Source: Fremontodendron californicum
Lineage: Eukaryota > Streptophyta > Magnoliopsida > Malvales > Malvaceae
Reading direction: 5' to 3'
Assembly (NCBI GenBank): GCA_030761205.1
Contig: JAULJL010000004.1
Span: 21,549,172 to 21,613,171 of the forward strand
Length of the DNA stretch: 64,000 nucleotides
Shown here: positions 1 to 10,583 of the stretch, in pieces
Layout: each line of letters opens with the position of its first letter
Numbering within the stretch: position 1 is the stretch's first letter
Made by a program: the position numbers and the translations under genes
Notes under the pieces: generated by a model
Databases searched by the model: none
Told to the model about the DNA's origin: nothing
What the model saw: only the letters and a program-made list of their open reading frames with translations

Positions 1-1
1 T

Positions 2-286
2 TGCGTGGCTTCTTGGTCATCTTTGGTCACAAATAAGAAACCCATTGGTTTGCTTAATATTAATGGTTATTTTAGTAATTTACTTTCATATTTAGATAAT
101 GCTGTGGATAATGGATTCATGTTTTCAGAGGCAAGGAGAACCATAATTTCTGCTACAACCATTGAAGATTTACTCAAAAAGCTACAAGCTTATGAGTGTT
201 TATCTGCTACGGTTGTTTCGCAAACGCTTGGAAAAAGAAAAAGAGATATGGACGAGCAAGGAGTGGATTGCACTTTGTCTTTGTGA
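2..286 (+). CDS. LOG-like cytokinin-activating phosphoribohydrolase, C-terminal part (retrotransposon-borne)
   Basis: This is the 3' end of a LOG-family gene. LOG enzymes hydrolyse cytokinin nucleoside 5'-monophosphates directly to active free bases plus ribose 5-phosphate. The visible part begins just after the PGGxGTxxE region, which is off-window here but seen in the second copy at 46177. It holds the conserved KPIGLLNINGYF stretch and the GFM...ARR...II segment typical of the LOG C terminus. The frame is open to a TGA at 284-286, with no intron. It lacks the 8-bp duplication that breaks the second copy, so this copy could have encoded a full protein if its upstream part is intact. The GTG at position 5 is an internal Val codon, not a start. 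It sits about 1.75 kb upstream of an LTR in the env position of an Athila-like element. Confidence 0.88.
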   Translation, partial: CVASWSSLVTNKKPIGLLNINGYFSNLLSYLDNAVDNGFMFSEARRTIISATTIEDLLKKLQAYECLSATVVSQTLGKRKRDMDEQGVDCTLSL

Positions 287-2041
287 CATTATCTAACATT
301 TTGCTTGTTGTGTCTCAGTTATAATAAGTGGTTAGCAACCTCTGCAGGTAATATCTCCTAAATTCTACCTTTAAAATTTGACATTGGGGACAATGTCATA
401 TTTTAGTAGGGGGTAAGGGACATATTTTGCTAAAAAAAAATTTGTTGTGTTTTAAGACATTTAGAAGTATTCATTCTGAACAAGGTCTGAGTAAGGGAGA
501 CTTGAGACATACCTTGTCAGTTTGATTTAATCTTCTTCTTCAAAAAAAAAAAAAAAAAAGCATGTTTAGACTTAGTGTGTTTTTTAGTTACTTTCAATAC
601 TATAATGAGATATGAATTGCATAAGTCTAAAGCAGATTTATTAGTGAGAAGATTTTCATGAGAATTGAGCTTGATATCAACCTTTTTATGAGCCAATGTT
701 AATATGATATGTTGATTGAGAAAGAAGCATGTTTAGACTTAATTCTGACTTGTATAATCATCCTTGTGAGTTTTTGAGCCTATAATGATTGATGCATTAT
801 ACAAATCAATCTAATTTCTTTCTTGAGTGCTCTTATGATTACATGATTCTCTAGAACTTGCTTTAAACCGTTTGAGACTATATTGATACATGTGACAACA
901 TGAATATGATAGAGGCATTAGGATTATAACCAGAGCCAAACAGCCATCCATTATTAATGTTCTACGAGAACATCCCCACTAGTGAGCCAATTTGAGCCTA
1001 CATTAAATATGATGTTTTATTGGTAACCACAACTTACACCTAGCCTAAATATGCTTATATCCTTACCCTTGTTCTAAAGATGAATTTTATATTTTGAGAC
1101 ATATTGCAAAAAAACAAGGGATATTTTTATTTGAAAATTTGGGTTAGAAACAAAAGATAAGTGTGGGGGAAAGAAAAGAAAAGAAAAAGTCAAGAGAAAA
1201 AGAAAGGGATCATTGTCAAATACATTCCCATATTAAAAAAAAAAAAAAAATCTTCTCTTGAACTTCTAGAAAAAGATGTTACAAAGTTGGTTAGAATGAT
1301 GCAAAGGCTCAACATGAATATTTAGCCTATGTTATTATGTGCTTTATAAGAGTTTTGAGAAGTTTTATTTATATGATCTTATTATGTCTCTAAAATCTAT
1401 GAACTCTTTGGAACCTTTGTGATATCTTTATCCTTTTGTTCTTTAACCACATTATAACCCTTTGGCCCCATTACAACCTTGAATAAAGACCTCTTGATTT
1501 ATGAAGTTGTATGATCTAAATAGTGGAGAATAGGTGGACAAGCAAGCATATGGTAGAAGTGTTTTCATGAGATTGATTGAGTGTAAACACTTTACCACTA
1601 CTTTAAAGAGTGAAAATCAAGAGAGTATCCCATGTGAGAAGTTGAGATTAAGTTTGAATATACACTATTTTGATTGAAATATGTTATGTTATTATTGGCT
1701 TAACTCAAACTATTTACATTCAAGCAAGATTTTTTGTGAATTTCTTTAAGCTATTGATTAGTTTTTAAGACTTGTCCAATGATTATCTCTAATTTATATT
1801 GGAAGGATTAGTTATAATTATTATTTTTAGTTTTTCTTATGTCTTCAATGTTTGTGGGTATCGTCCTAGTAAACCCTCACGAGACTAAACTCGTCCACTA
1901 GGGACACCTAGGGGTTTAAAGGCTTGTGTCACATGCTAAGTGCCACCGTGATTTCCTACGAAAATGGATTAGATTAGATTTTCTTATTTTATTTTTATTG
2001 AGTCGTTGCTAGGGACTAGCAACAATCTAAGTATGGGGGTG
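287..2041 (+). other. Athila-like 3' non-coding region with polypurine tracts
   Basis: There is no credible coding sequence between the LOG stop and the 3' LTR. The stretch has poly-A runs (about 543-559), a purine-rich block near 1160-1210 that starts with AAGTGTGGGGG, and a PPT-like AGTATGGGGGTG directly before the LTR (about 2030-2041). Near 1870-1960 is a segment containing GTTTAAAGGCTTGTGTCACA, also conserved in the other copy. A long non-coding 3' region with repeated G-rich motifs is characteristic of the Athila lineage. Confidence 0.75.
379..398 (+). other. RNA hairpin, 8-bp stem with GGGA loop
   Basis: TGACATTG (379-386) pairs perfectly with CAATGTCA (391-398) around a GGGA loop. 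A G-run (AGTAGGGGG) follows about 10 nt downstream. The same motif, with a compensated base pair and an AGGA loop, occurs at 46985-47004 in the other copy, again followed by a G-run. It lies 93 nt after the LOG stop codon. Confidence 0.6.
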
Positions 2042-3540
2042 TGATAACTCGTATAATTATATAGTTTTTAGTTATGTTTTATTATTGTTTTGTGTCAAAT
2101 ACGAGTTATTATTGTTTAGTCTAATTGTGTTTATGATCTTTTATATTTTTATGTAATTTGGTGTTTTTCACAAGTTTCTTTGAGTGATTTCAGATTACTA
2201 GAATTAAGGGCAAATCCAGTTCAGTTCCAGTTCCGACACCTTTTGCCATATCAGCTATATCTCGAGTTTCACTGAAGCAATAAGGCTGAACTTTGTATCC
2301 CTGCAAAGCTAAGAGGCATATCTATCTTTTTCATGTTTTACACTTCTTGAAACGGAGTCGTTTTCCCTAGCGAAATCGACCATCAAGTTGGCTGATGTGC
2401 AATGACGTCTGTTCTGCACCGTTTTGGTATTTTGACCATATCTTCCGATCCACGTGCGCAAATGATCTGATTCCAACGGCTATGGATCCGTAACTGATAG
2501 GGGTATATTTTTCTAGAAGACCATTTTATCAGATCGAGCCTCCAACATTGACAAAATCGACCATCAAGCTGGCTGATCAGAATTGTCATACAATATGACG
2601 AAAATTGTTAGAAAAATGCACCCACCTATTATACCTACCTTTGAAATTTGTAAAGCTTGTCTCTTGTCATTTAGCCCTCCAAAATGTGTATAAATAGAGG
2701 GCCTTGGATGAGTATTGGGATACATTATACATTGGTAGGATATTAGCCTTTGTAGTAAAATTCTCTAAGTTTTCTTCTTCTTTCCTTTCTCTAGTTTTCT
2801 TTTTTATTTACTTATGCTTCTTACATTTCTTTTCATTTTATTCATATCTAGTATGTGTTGCTAATCATATTGTTGAGGTGATGAGGTGAAGCTCTTGGTA
2901 AATGCTAAGGTTAGTCTCTTAAACATGAGCTAAAATGAATCATCATTTATAAACACTAGTATAGATAATATTTTCTTTTGGTTTAAAATCATACTTGCAA
3001 AGTAGAGATCTTGATTCATTATTGACAATGAAAATGGCACAGTAAATGCTTGGTTTCATAACTTTGATTTGTTGTAGACATATACCTTGGCATAAGGAAT
3101 GCTTGGACTCTTTTTATGAGTTTTGAGGACACCAAATGAACATAATATCATATGCTATGGACGTTGGACAATTTTGACTGAATTGCTAAACCTTCCGATT
3201 GGAACCTCCCTTATGTGTGGATTTCAATTGTGTAATAAAACAAGATTAATCTTAGCATAACACCAAGAGTGGATTCTCTAACCTCAACATCCTTTCTTAT
3301 TGTTTTTTTTATATCTTGTTTAATTGCTTTTATGTTATTTTGTTTATTTTGTTCTCTAATATCTTGTTTACTTTCTTTGTTATTGATTCCCTAATATCTT
3401 GTTTATTTTCTTTTTCATATATATTTATAAACTTATACTTACTAGTACGCTTCCCTGTGGTTCGACCTCGGACACCCGAGAATTTATTACTTGAACATAA
3501 CCTGCACTTGGGTTTACAACTCTTAATTGAGTCTCCATCA
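2042..3540 (+). repeat. Athila-like 3' LTR (copy 1), 1499 bp
   Basis: Begins TGATAACTCG and ends CTCCATCA, so it has TG...CA ends. It aligns along its whole length with the LTRs at 40385-41887 and 48569-50073. It contains a TATA box at 2689 and a pyrimidine-rich tract with a CTTCTTCTTTCC core downstream of it. The ORFs over 60 codons inside it (for example 2704-2889 and 3316-3564) are not conserved as proteins and are taken as chance. Confidence 0.93.
2689..2697 (+). promoter_or_regulatory. LTR TATA box
   Basis: TATAAATAG lies about 650 bp into the LTR and is conserved in both LTRs of the complete copy (41042-41050 and 49226-49234). It is the likely U3/R promoter core of the element. Confidence 0.65.
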
Positions 3541-3683
3541 CATGGCATAAAGAATATGGCCTAGGCCTAACATGAACTTGCATGGCAGTAAATGCAACCT
3601 AAGTCTAAACATGCATGAAGTGCATGGCAATGCTAATGAAACCTAGACCTAAAGAATGCATGGTAATAACACAAATACATAGT

Positions 3684-3999
3684 ATGCTAAATCAAAATAC
3701 ACAAACTCATGGCATGGAAATGCAAACAAATCAACAAGTAAGATGAAAATGCACATGCAATGCAAAGAAAATGGAAGTAGCCGAATGGTCATGAGCTCCA
3801 AATGATGATATTCTATCATGGCATTTTCACAAACATATGGCATACTAAATCAAGATACACAAACTCATGGCATGGAAATGCAAACAAGTCAACAAGAAAG
3901 ATGAAAATGCACATGCAAAGCAAAGAAAATAGAGGTGGTCGAATGGTCCTAAGCTCAAAATGATGATATTCTATCATGGCATTTTCACAAAAATATGAC
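3684..3999. repeat. 158-bp tandem duplication in LTR B
   Basis: Two adjacent copies offset by 158 bp share CTAAATCAA.ATACACAAACTC, the ATGAAAATGCACATGCAA stretch, and the GAATGGTC and ATTCTATCATGGCATTTTCA segments. They differ by a few substitutions. The duplication is absent from the corresponding part of the younger LTRs. Confidence 0.75.
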
Positions 4000-4333
4000 A
4001 TACTAAAATGCTAGGCTAAAAAGAAACGTGTTAAAACATGCAAATATGAAGTAAAGGCATGAACACAACTAGACATTTTCACAAACACATAGAATAGTAA
4101 AATACAAATCATGAACAAACTCAAACATTTTGAAAACAGAAAATTAAAAAAATGAAAACAAGGAAAGCAAACATGAATACAAGATGAAATAATTAAAAAA
4201 ATAGAGGTAAGTAAGTAGAAAGATCAAAACAAATTCCATGCTTTAGTTATTTTTAGAAAAAAATAGAACATCAAAACATGCTAAGCATCCCAATCAACAT
4301 AAAAAAGAAGCAAACATCAACCATTAAAATAAT

Positions 4334-4338
4334 AAGGC
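4334..4338. repeat. Target site duplication of the 19-kb element (left)
   Basis: AAGGC directly precedes the LTR terminus TGTCGCAACC at 4339. It matches AAGGC at 23358-23362 after the other LTR. Confidence 0.9.
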
Positions 4339-5039
4339 TGTCGCAACCTAAAAAAATCACAAGTCTCATCGCAAGACTTTATTATTCGTTAAGCGTGAAA
4401 TTAAAAAACCGAGGAAAAGTCTATTTAATTCCTCTAAAAAAATGAAGGTTTTAAATATGACCTTGAAAAAGACATGGAGTCGCCACCAATCGTTTTTAGC
4501 TAGGTGTGATCGGCCACCTATTAAAACCGGTTTTATAAAATATTTTAAAAATTAATTAAAATATTTTTAAAACCAATTTCAAGTCTGCGTTTTAAACTAG
4601 AGAAATCAAAGAAACGGTTCGGGACTCGGTTACGTGCGGGGAAGGATTAGCGCCCCACAACGCCCATATAAAACCGTACCTTATTAATCATGTGTTATCT
4701 CAAGTCTCGGTAAAAAGTCGGTTTTAAATTTAGTATCTCAAGTTAATTCCCAATTTAAAGAAAAATAATTCCATTTTAATTGAAAATGATCCGGAATTTA
4801 TAAATTCAAAATTTTCCTATATTCCCCAACAAACGTGGCAAAATATAGAAATTTTTATTAGTTTTGGAAAACTTTTCGAATCATTCTCATTTTAAAGAAG
4901 ATATTCCGTTATTAACGATAATTGATGATATCCTCCCCAGCAAATCCGATAGAGAACTCATGAATTATTTTAACTCGGGAATATCTTTATTTTATTGAAA
5001 ATCATTACCTTTTTTGAAAACATTTAAAAGAAATGAATA

Positions 5040-5480
5040 TGTATATGCATGACATAAATAAAATGACATAGCAAAATCTAAATAATATAATGCAACCTAA
5101 ATGATATGATATAATTTAAATGCCTTAGCATATTCTAAATGAAATGAAATGTCCTAAGTTATATGACATATTCTAAATGAAATGAAATGACCTAGGTAAC
5201 ATAATATATTCTATATGAAATGTAATATCCTAAGTCATATGATATATTCTAAATGAAATAAAATATCCTAAATGACATAATATATATATCCAAAATGAAA
5301 TGAAATAATCCTAAGTAACATAATATATTCTACATGAAATGAAATGACCTAAGTAACATACATATTCTATATGAAATGAAATGATTTAAATGACATGGAA
5401 AATATGAATGATATGGCATAAAATTTAAATGACATGGAATATAAAATAATGCTATCATATAATATGCATGAAAATAAAAA
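5040..5480. repeat. Short AT-rich degenerate tandem repeats in the LTR
   Basis: Repeated variants of CTAAATGAAATGAAATG, CCTAAGTAACATA and ATATATTCTA occur about ten times. The matching block in the other LTR is about 19020-19450. It has the character of a low-complexity LTR expansion and no coding potential. Confidence 0.7.
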
Positions 5481-6832
5481 TGAAAATACTAACACATGAA
5501 CATAGTATATGCTAAATAATATGACAAAAAATAACTAAATAAAAAACATAGGATATCATGAAATATTCAAAACCATATAACAAACTATATAACCTCAAAA
5601 AATATAAATCAAAATAATAACAATACCAAAGGAATTATCATAGCAAAAATCACATGTTATATAAAATGCATGAATATGAAAAATGCAATGCATGAAAATG
5701 TATTTTTTCCTTTAATTAAGGAAATCCGTATATCTAATAAGATATCCGGCTACCTTAGGAAAATATGTCAAATTAAATATTCTAAAACCAAAATACTTTG
5801 TGATTGTTTGAAAACAATTTTGAAAAGCTTAGATTAAAAATAAAAACTAGGCTAACCCTTTTTTTAAATGGCTCTAATTTCCTAAGTTTAAAATCCCGGA
5901 CTTGACCACCCTTAACCCGAGACTTAAAAAATCATTTTTAAAGTTTAAAAAGGCTTAGAAAATACTCTAAGTCAGTAGCTAAACTTCCTAATCAGCTCCC
6001 TCTAAGTAACTTAACCAAAACAAAAAAATGATTTTTCTTTAAATTCAATTCTGACTCCACTGTCCAGTTTTAAGCCACGATTTTTTACCCTATTTTTAAA
6101 AATTCCAAAAACTCTAAAAAAGTACTAGAGACTCAGGACATGTAAAACTACATGGGAAAAAATCAGCTTAATTTTTTGATTAAAGATGAATGCCCATAAA
6201 AATCGGGAAAGTACGAGTGCTGGGTGAAAAAAACTATTTTGCCAAAATACATTTTTGCCTTTGATAAAATCATTTAAAAATAAAAGTAAAAATATTTAAG
6301 ACTCACAAAATGACTCACAAATAGTAGCTAGGACTTTTTAAAAGTTAGATAAAAATTGGCTAAGTAAAAAAAAAATCACAAACGTAGAATAATCAATTTG
6401 ACAACTCTTTAATTTTCCGCAAGTATGCTCAAGAGAGCATGACTTTGAACCATTAATTGGCCTAAGTCATTAGTCAAGTGGCATGGACATGAATGCATGA
6501 AAAAATATAGGAAATATGATGCATGAAATGCATGGTTTTAAACCTAAATGTCGTGAAAAAATGCATGGCATCAATATAGTGACCTAGACCTAAATGAACT
6601 TGCATGGCATTTAATGCAACCTAGGTCTAAAATGCATGGACATGCATGGCAAAATAGACCAAACCTAACAACTAAAATATGCATGGCAATAACACAAACA
6701 CAAGGCATGCTTAAACCAAAAACTCAACCAAATGTCATGAAAATGCAAACCTATCATCTAACATATCAAAAATGCAAACACAAGGCAAAATAATGAGGTA
6801 GCCGAATGGTCTAAGGTTACAAACAAGCATGG

Positions 6833-7055
6833 CATTTTCACAAACACTTGATATACTAACATGCTCAACTAAAATATAACACTCAAATCATGCAAACACA
6901 AAGTAGAGATATTAAAAGTAACAAGCATTTTCACAAACACTTGATATACTAACATGCTCAACTAAAATATAACACTCAAATCATGCAAATACAAAGTAAA
7001 GGTATTAAAACTAACAAGCATTTTCACAAACACTTGATATACTAAATATAAAACA
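6833..7055. repeat. About 93-bp tandem repeats in the LTR
   Basis: Two full units and a part unit, starting at 6833, 6925 and 7019, share ATTTTCACAAACACTTGATA and the CTCAACTAAAATATAACACT segment. The same array is present at about 20791-21015 in the 5' LTR. Confidence 0.75.
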
Positions 7056-8162
7056 TCAACAAATTTAAACATTATGAAAACAGAAAATTGAAAATGCAAA
7101 AATATGATAATAAACTCATAAATGGCAACAAACAAGCATCCAAATTAAAACAAACTTCAAGTATATGAAGTAGATGAAGATTTAAAGCATCAAGAATTAA
7201 AAAATAACCAAAATAACATGATAAATCAAGGCAAAACAGCAACTATATAAAAAAAAATCTGGGCCACTCGGCCATGGTAAAAAAAATAAGAAAAAAAATG
7301 TAAGAACTTGTTTAAGAAAAAGATGAAGAAAGAACTTCAAAAGAACATAAAAAAACATTTATTTAAAAAGAAAACTCACCAAATAATAATCAAAAATAGC
7401 AAAAACAAGAATGGAAAATCAAGAAAGTGCAAGAGTTGGTGCTAAAAGCAACCTCAAGAAGCTATCTTTCAAGCTTTTTCTCTTCAAACTTTCCTTTCTT
7501 TTCTAAACTTTTCTTTTTTGCTTTCAACCAAGGAGAGAAACCTAAGCAAAAACCAATAAGAAATCTGAAAATGAAGTTCTCCAAATAAAAATCTAGATCC
7601 TCCTCTATAGTGCTGGCAGAATTTTACCTCTCTCCTCCCTAGGATGTTGTCATTTTTACTCCAACCAATTTCCATCCAAGGGCTAGTGATTCAAGGTGAA
7701 AAATCATGAAATTATCACCCTTAGATTAGGCTATCAGCTGTCCATAATTATAGCTGTTCAAGAATAATGTTGACACTCTCCCTCTTCATGCATTGGCCCA
7801 TGTGGCTTATTTGCAATGGCTTGATATAAAAAAAAAATACTAACTAACTCTTAATTCTTGGCCTTTTGATTGAAAAATCAGAAGCTTCTTCCCTCTTTTG
7901 GTCCTTAGCTAGCCAGCACTCTCTTTTTCAGCCCAAGTCTGATTTTTTTTGAAAGGCAAGAAAAGCCCTTTTCGGTTGCTTGGGTAAAATGGCCGTTGCC
8001 CCCAGATGCAAATAAATGGAAAACGGACTTCAAATTCAAAATTTATTTTTTAATACTTTCAAAATAATAAAATATTGAATTCTGAAAGTTTTCAAAATTT
8101 TCCGAGTCTGTTTGCTATTTATTTGGATTTTTTCTTCCAAAAATGCCCTTTTATGCCCCCAC

Positions 8163-8790
8163 ATTTTACCATTTTTAAACGAGCTCAAAATCAAGATTTT
8201 TCTTCACCAATCTCTTCCAAATAATTTAAAAGTGTGATCTGGAAGTTTTCATAATTTTTGGAACTCATTTGGTATTTTTTCAGGATTTATCTACTTGAAT
8301 TACTACATATGAGGCTCGGGATTTGGCCATTTTGCAAACGAACTCCGAATCAAGATTTTCTTTTGCCAATCTCTTCCAAATAATTTAAAAATGAGATTTT
8401 CAAATTTTCAGAATTTTTGGAGTCCATTTGTTATTTTCTGGGATTTATCTTCTTAAATTATTGCATAGGAGGCCCGGGATTTGGCCATTTTGCAAACAAA
8501 CTCCGAATCAAGATTTTCTTTCGTCAATCTCTTCCAAATAATTTAAAAATGAGATTTGCAAATTTTCAAAAGATTTGGAGTTCATTTGCTATTTTTTCGG
8601 GATTTTCTTTCTTGAATTTCTACATAAGAAACCCGGGATTTGGCCATTTTGCAAACGAACTCTGAATCAAGATTTTCTTTCGCCAATATCTTCCAAATTA
8701 TTTAAGAATGAGATTTGCAAATTTTCAGAATTTTCGGAGTTCATTTGCTATTTTTCCCAAATTTTCCAATTTTGCCTTTTTGCCTCCGAA
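8163..8790. repeat. 158-bp tandem repeats in the LTR
   Basis: About four units spaced 158-159 bp apart, with ATTTGGCC starting at 8321, 8479 and 8638. Each contains ATTTGGCCATTTTGCAAACG, a GAATCAAGATTTT.TTTC segment and TCTTCCAAATAATTTAA. Equivalent arrays lie at about 22097-22720 in the 5' LTR and about 24260-24720 in LTR B. Confidence 0.8.
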
Positions 8791-9231
8791 ACCCGATTTT
8801 GCTCAAAACAAGTTCGATTTTCAGATTTTCGTCAAACTGAGCCTTGGGCTATCCCTTTTTGATCATTCCTCATCCATTGGGGCTTTATTCTTACCAAGTT
8901 GGGCCATTTCTGTAATTCTTCCCGATTTCACCGAATTCCACCAAAAACCCTAATTCTCGATTTTCTCTCGGATTTACTTTTCTTTCAGTTTTTCTTTCAA
9001 GTGGCTTCTCCATTACCCATAGTCATTGCTTATCTTTCATTTGGAACCTTCAATTTCGACCAATTCGATTATTTAAGCACTTTTCCCCAAATTTCTCGGA
9101 TTAGGGTTTTCTTTCTACTGAATCTCCATAACCCAACTTTCGAACTCCATATCTTTCAATGTAGACCTCGGATTATCAAAATTATTTCTCCATTTTTCAA
9201 TTGAACTTCAAATCTTGATTTTGAAAGTGGG

Positions 9232-9317
9232 TTGACTTTTTCAGTAGTTGACTTTTTAGGGTTAACTTTTTTGGGGTTTACTTTTTTAAGGTTGACTTTT
9301 TTTGAGTTTGACTTTTT
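9232..9317. promoter_or_regulatory. W-box-like array near the LTR start
   Basis: Four TTGACTTTTT motifs plus two degenerate ones (TTAACTTTTT, TTTACTTTTT) are spaced roughly 15-20 bp apart. TTGAC(C/T) is the core bound by WRKY factors. On the element's own strand this lies 130-215 bp inside the start of the 3' LTR, in U3. The matching arrays at 23156-23226 and 25326-25395 have five copies each. That WRKY factors bind here is inference. Confidence 0.5.
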
Positions 9318-9448
9318 ATGCTCGTCCTTTTAAACTAAGTCTCAGAGTACCACCTGCAGGATGAAAAAATTATTTTTACATTCTGAAACATCAATTTAGG
9401 AAGAAAACATACTTGTTTTAGTGGTCCGGACAAAATTAGGTGTCTACA

Positions 9449-9466
9449 GCTGCCCCTCTTTGGCTA
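9449..9466 (-). promoter_or_regulatory. Polypurine tract of the 19-kb element
   Basis: Read on the - strand the sequence is GCCAAAGAGGGGCAGC followed directly by the LTR start TGTAGACACC. This purine-rich primer site for plus-strand synthesis fixes the element's orientation as - strand. Confidence 0.8.
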
Positions 9467-9738
9467 TTGCTGAGAATCAGAAACCAGACAAAGATAAACA
9501 AACACTAATTTTGTACGGTTAGTGAAATCACACGTGAAGGAAAGGGAAATGGGTTTTTTTCATCTTTCCATTATATATATATATTTTAAAAAAGCTGTAA
9601 ATTGAAGATTTTGTCCTTAAATTGAATTCCCTGACTAATCAAGGCTCGACCCGTCCTAAGGAAACGGGTTCAATTTGCAAGAGAAGAAAAAACCTCGACG
9701 ATGGTCTCGGGGTCTTACCCTGTCTTGTGCTAACCTTA

Positions 9739-10583
9739 CCGGCATGGGTGAAACCATAAAATTGAAAGAGATCTAGATGAAACCAAGGAAATTGAAATGC
9801 ATGGATGAAACCATAAAATTGAAAGAGATCTGGATGAAACCAAGGAATTTGAAGGCATGGGTGAAACCATGAAATTTGAAAAAGATCTGGATGAAACCAG
9901 AGGCCAAAGGCATGGGTGAAACCATAAAATTGAAAGAGATCTGGATGAAACCAAGGAAATTGAAATGCATGGATGAAACATAAAATTGAAAGAGATCTGG
10001 ATGAAACCAAGGAAATTGAAGGCATGGGTGAAACCATAAATTTGAAAAAGATCTGGATGAAACCAAGGAAATTGAAGGCATGGGTGAAAACATAAAATTG
10101 AAAGAGATCTGGATGAAACCAAGGAAATTGAAGGCATGGGTGAAACCATAAAATTGAAAGAGATCTGGATGAAACCAAGGAAATTGAAATGCATGGGTGA
10201 AACCATAAAATTGAAAGAGATCTAGATGAAACCAAGGAAATTGAAAGCATGGGTGAAACCATAGAATTGAAAGAGATCTGGATGAAACCAAGGAAATTGA
10301 AGGCATGGGTGAAACCATAAAATTGAAAGAGATCTGGATGAAACCAAGGAAATTGAAATGCATGGGTGAAACCATAAAATTGAAAGAGATCTGGATGAAA
10401 CCAAGGAAATTGAAGGCATGGGTGAAACGATAAAATTGAAAGAGATCTGGATGAAACCAAGGAAATTGAAGGCACGAGTGAAACCATAAAATTGAAAGAT
10501 ATCTGGATGAAACCAAGGAAATTGAAGGCATGGGTGAAACTATAAAATTGAAAGAGATTTGGATGAAACCAGAGGAAATTGAA
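9739..10583. repeat. 56-57-bp tandem repeat array, about 15 units
   Basis: The unit contains GCATGGGTGAAACCATAAAA, AGAGATCTGGATGAAACCA and AGGAAATTGAAG, and is 56 bp or 57 bp (AATGCATGG variants) long. Units are contiguous with no unique spacers. Because 57 is a multiple of three and stops are absent, long - strand frames (such as 9639-10664 and 9773-10603) read through it as FHPCLQFPWFHPDLFQFYG-like repeats. I see no start, family match or conserved frame, so I call this a satellite-like repeat. It lies 290 bp from the PPT in the element's 3' untranslated region, where Tat/Ogre elements often carry tandem repeats. Confidence 0.9.

Larger units (their letters stand above)
1..3540 (+). mobile_element. 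Athila-like LTR retrotransposon, 3' part (copy 1)
   Basis: This is the 3' end of a Ty3/gypsy element cut by the window start. It contains the end of a captured LOG gene, about 1.75 kb of non-coding 3' region, a G-rich polypurine tract and a complete 3' LTR. It is collinear with 46206-50073 of the complete copy (40385-50073) and nearly identical over long stretches, so the two are the same family. It differs by indels, including about 30 bp near 375-405 that is missing from the other copy and about 380 bp present only in the other copy (near 46735-47110). The sequence after the LTR (from 3541) is an Ogre-like LTR, so this element inserted into that LTR. The expected 5-bp target duplication would start with CATGG at 3541; its partner lies outside the window. 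Confidence 0.9.
3541..4338 (-). repeat. Old Ogre-like LTR (copy B), fragment 1
   Basis: This resembles the part of the Ogre-like LTR seen at about 6540-7250 (CATGGCA-rich, GAATGGTC, ATTTTCACAAA motifs) but is clearly more diverged than the two LTRs of the inserted element are from each other. It continues after the insertion at 23363. Its left end was cut by the Athila-like insertion ending at 3540. Between 3684 and 3999 it carries a 158-bp direct tandem repeat (two copies). No genes. Confidence 0.75.
4339..9448 (-). repeat. 3' LTR of the 19-kb element, 5110 bp
   Basis: On the - strand it starts TGTAGACACC (9448) and ends GGTTGCGACA (4339). It aligns with 18308-23357 throughout, with scattered substitutions and short indels, for example an extra stretch near 5580 and one near 7360. 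Internal features are AT-rich short repeats (about 5040-5480), 93-bp repeats (6833-7055), 158-bp repeats (8163-8790) and a TTGACTTTTT array (9232-9317). No genes; the small ORFs at 8417-9204 lie in the tandem repeats. Confidence 0.93.

Noticed and set aside
5..286. A short ORF starting with GTG at position 5
   Set aside because: Copy 2 shows this GTG is an internal Val codon of LOG; the true start is off-window.
8417..9204. Overlapping + strand ORFs in the LTR (82-101 aa)
   Set aside because: They lie in 158-bp LTR repeats with similar frames in each LTR by sequence identity only; no domain, no start context.
9739..10583. Regular repeats that look superficially like a CRISPR array
   Set aside because: Units are contiguous tandem copies without unique spacers, and the sequence is a plant retrotransposon.
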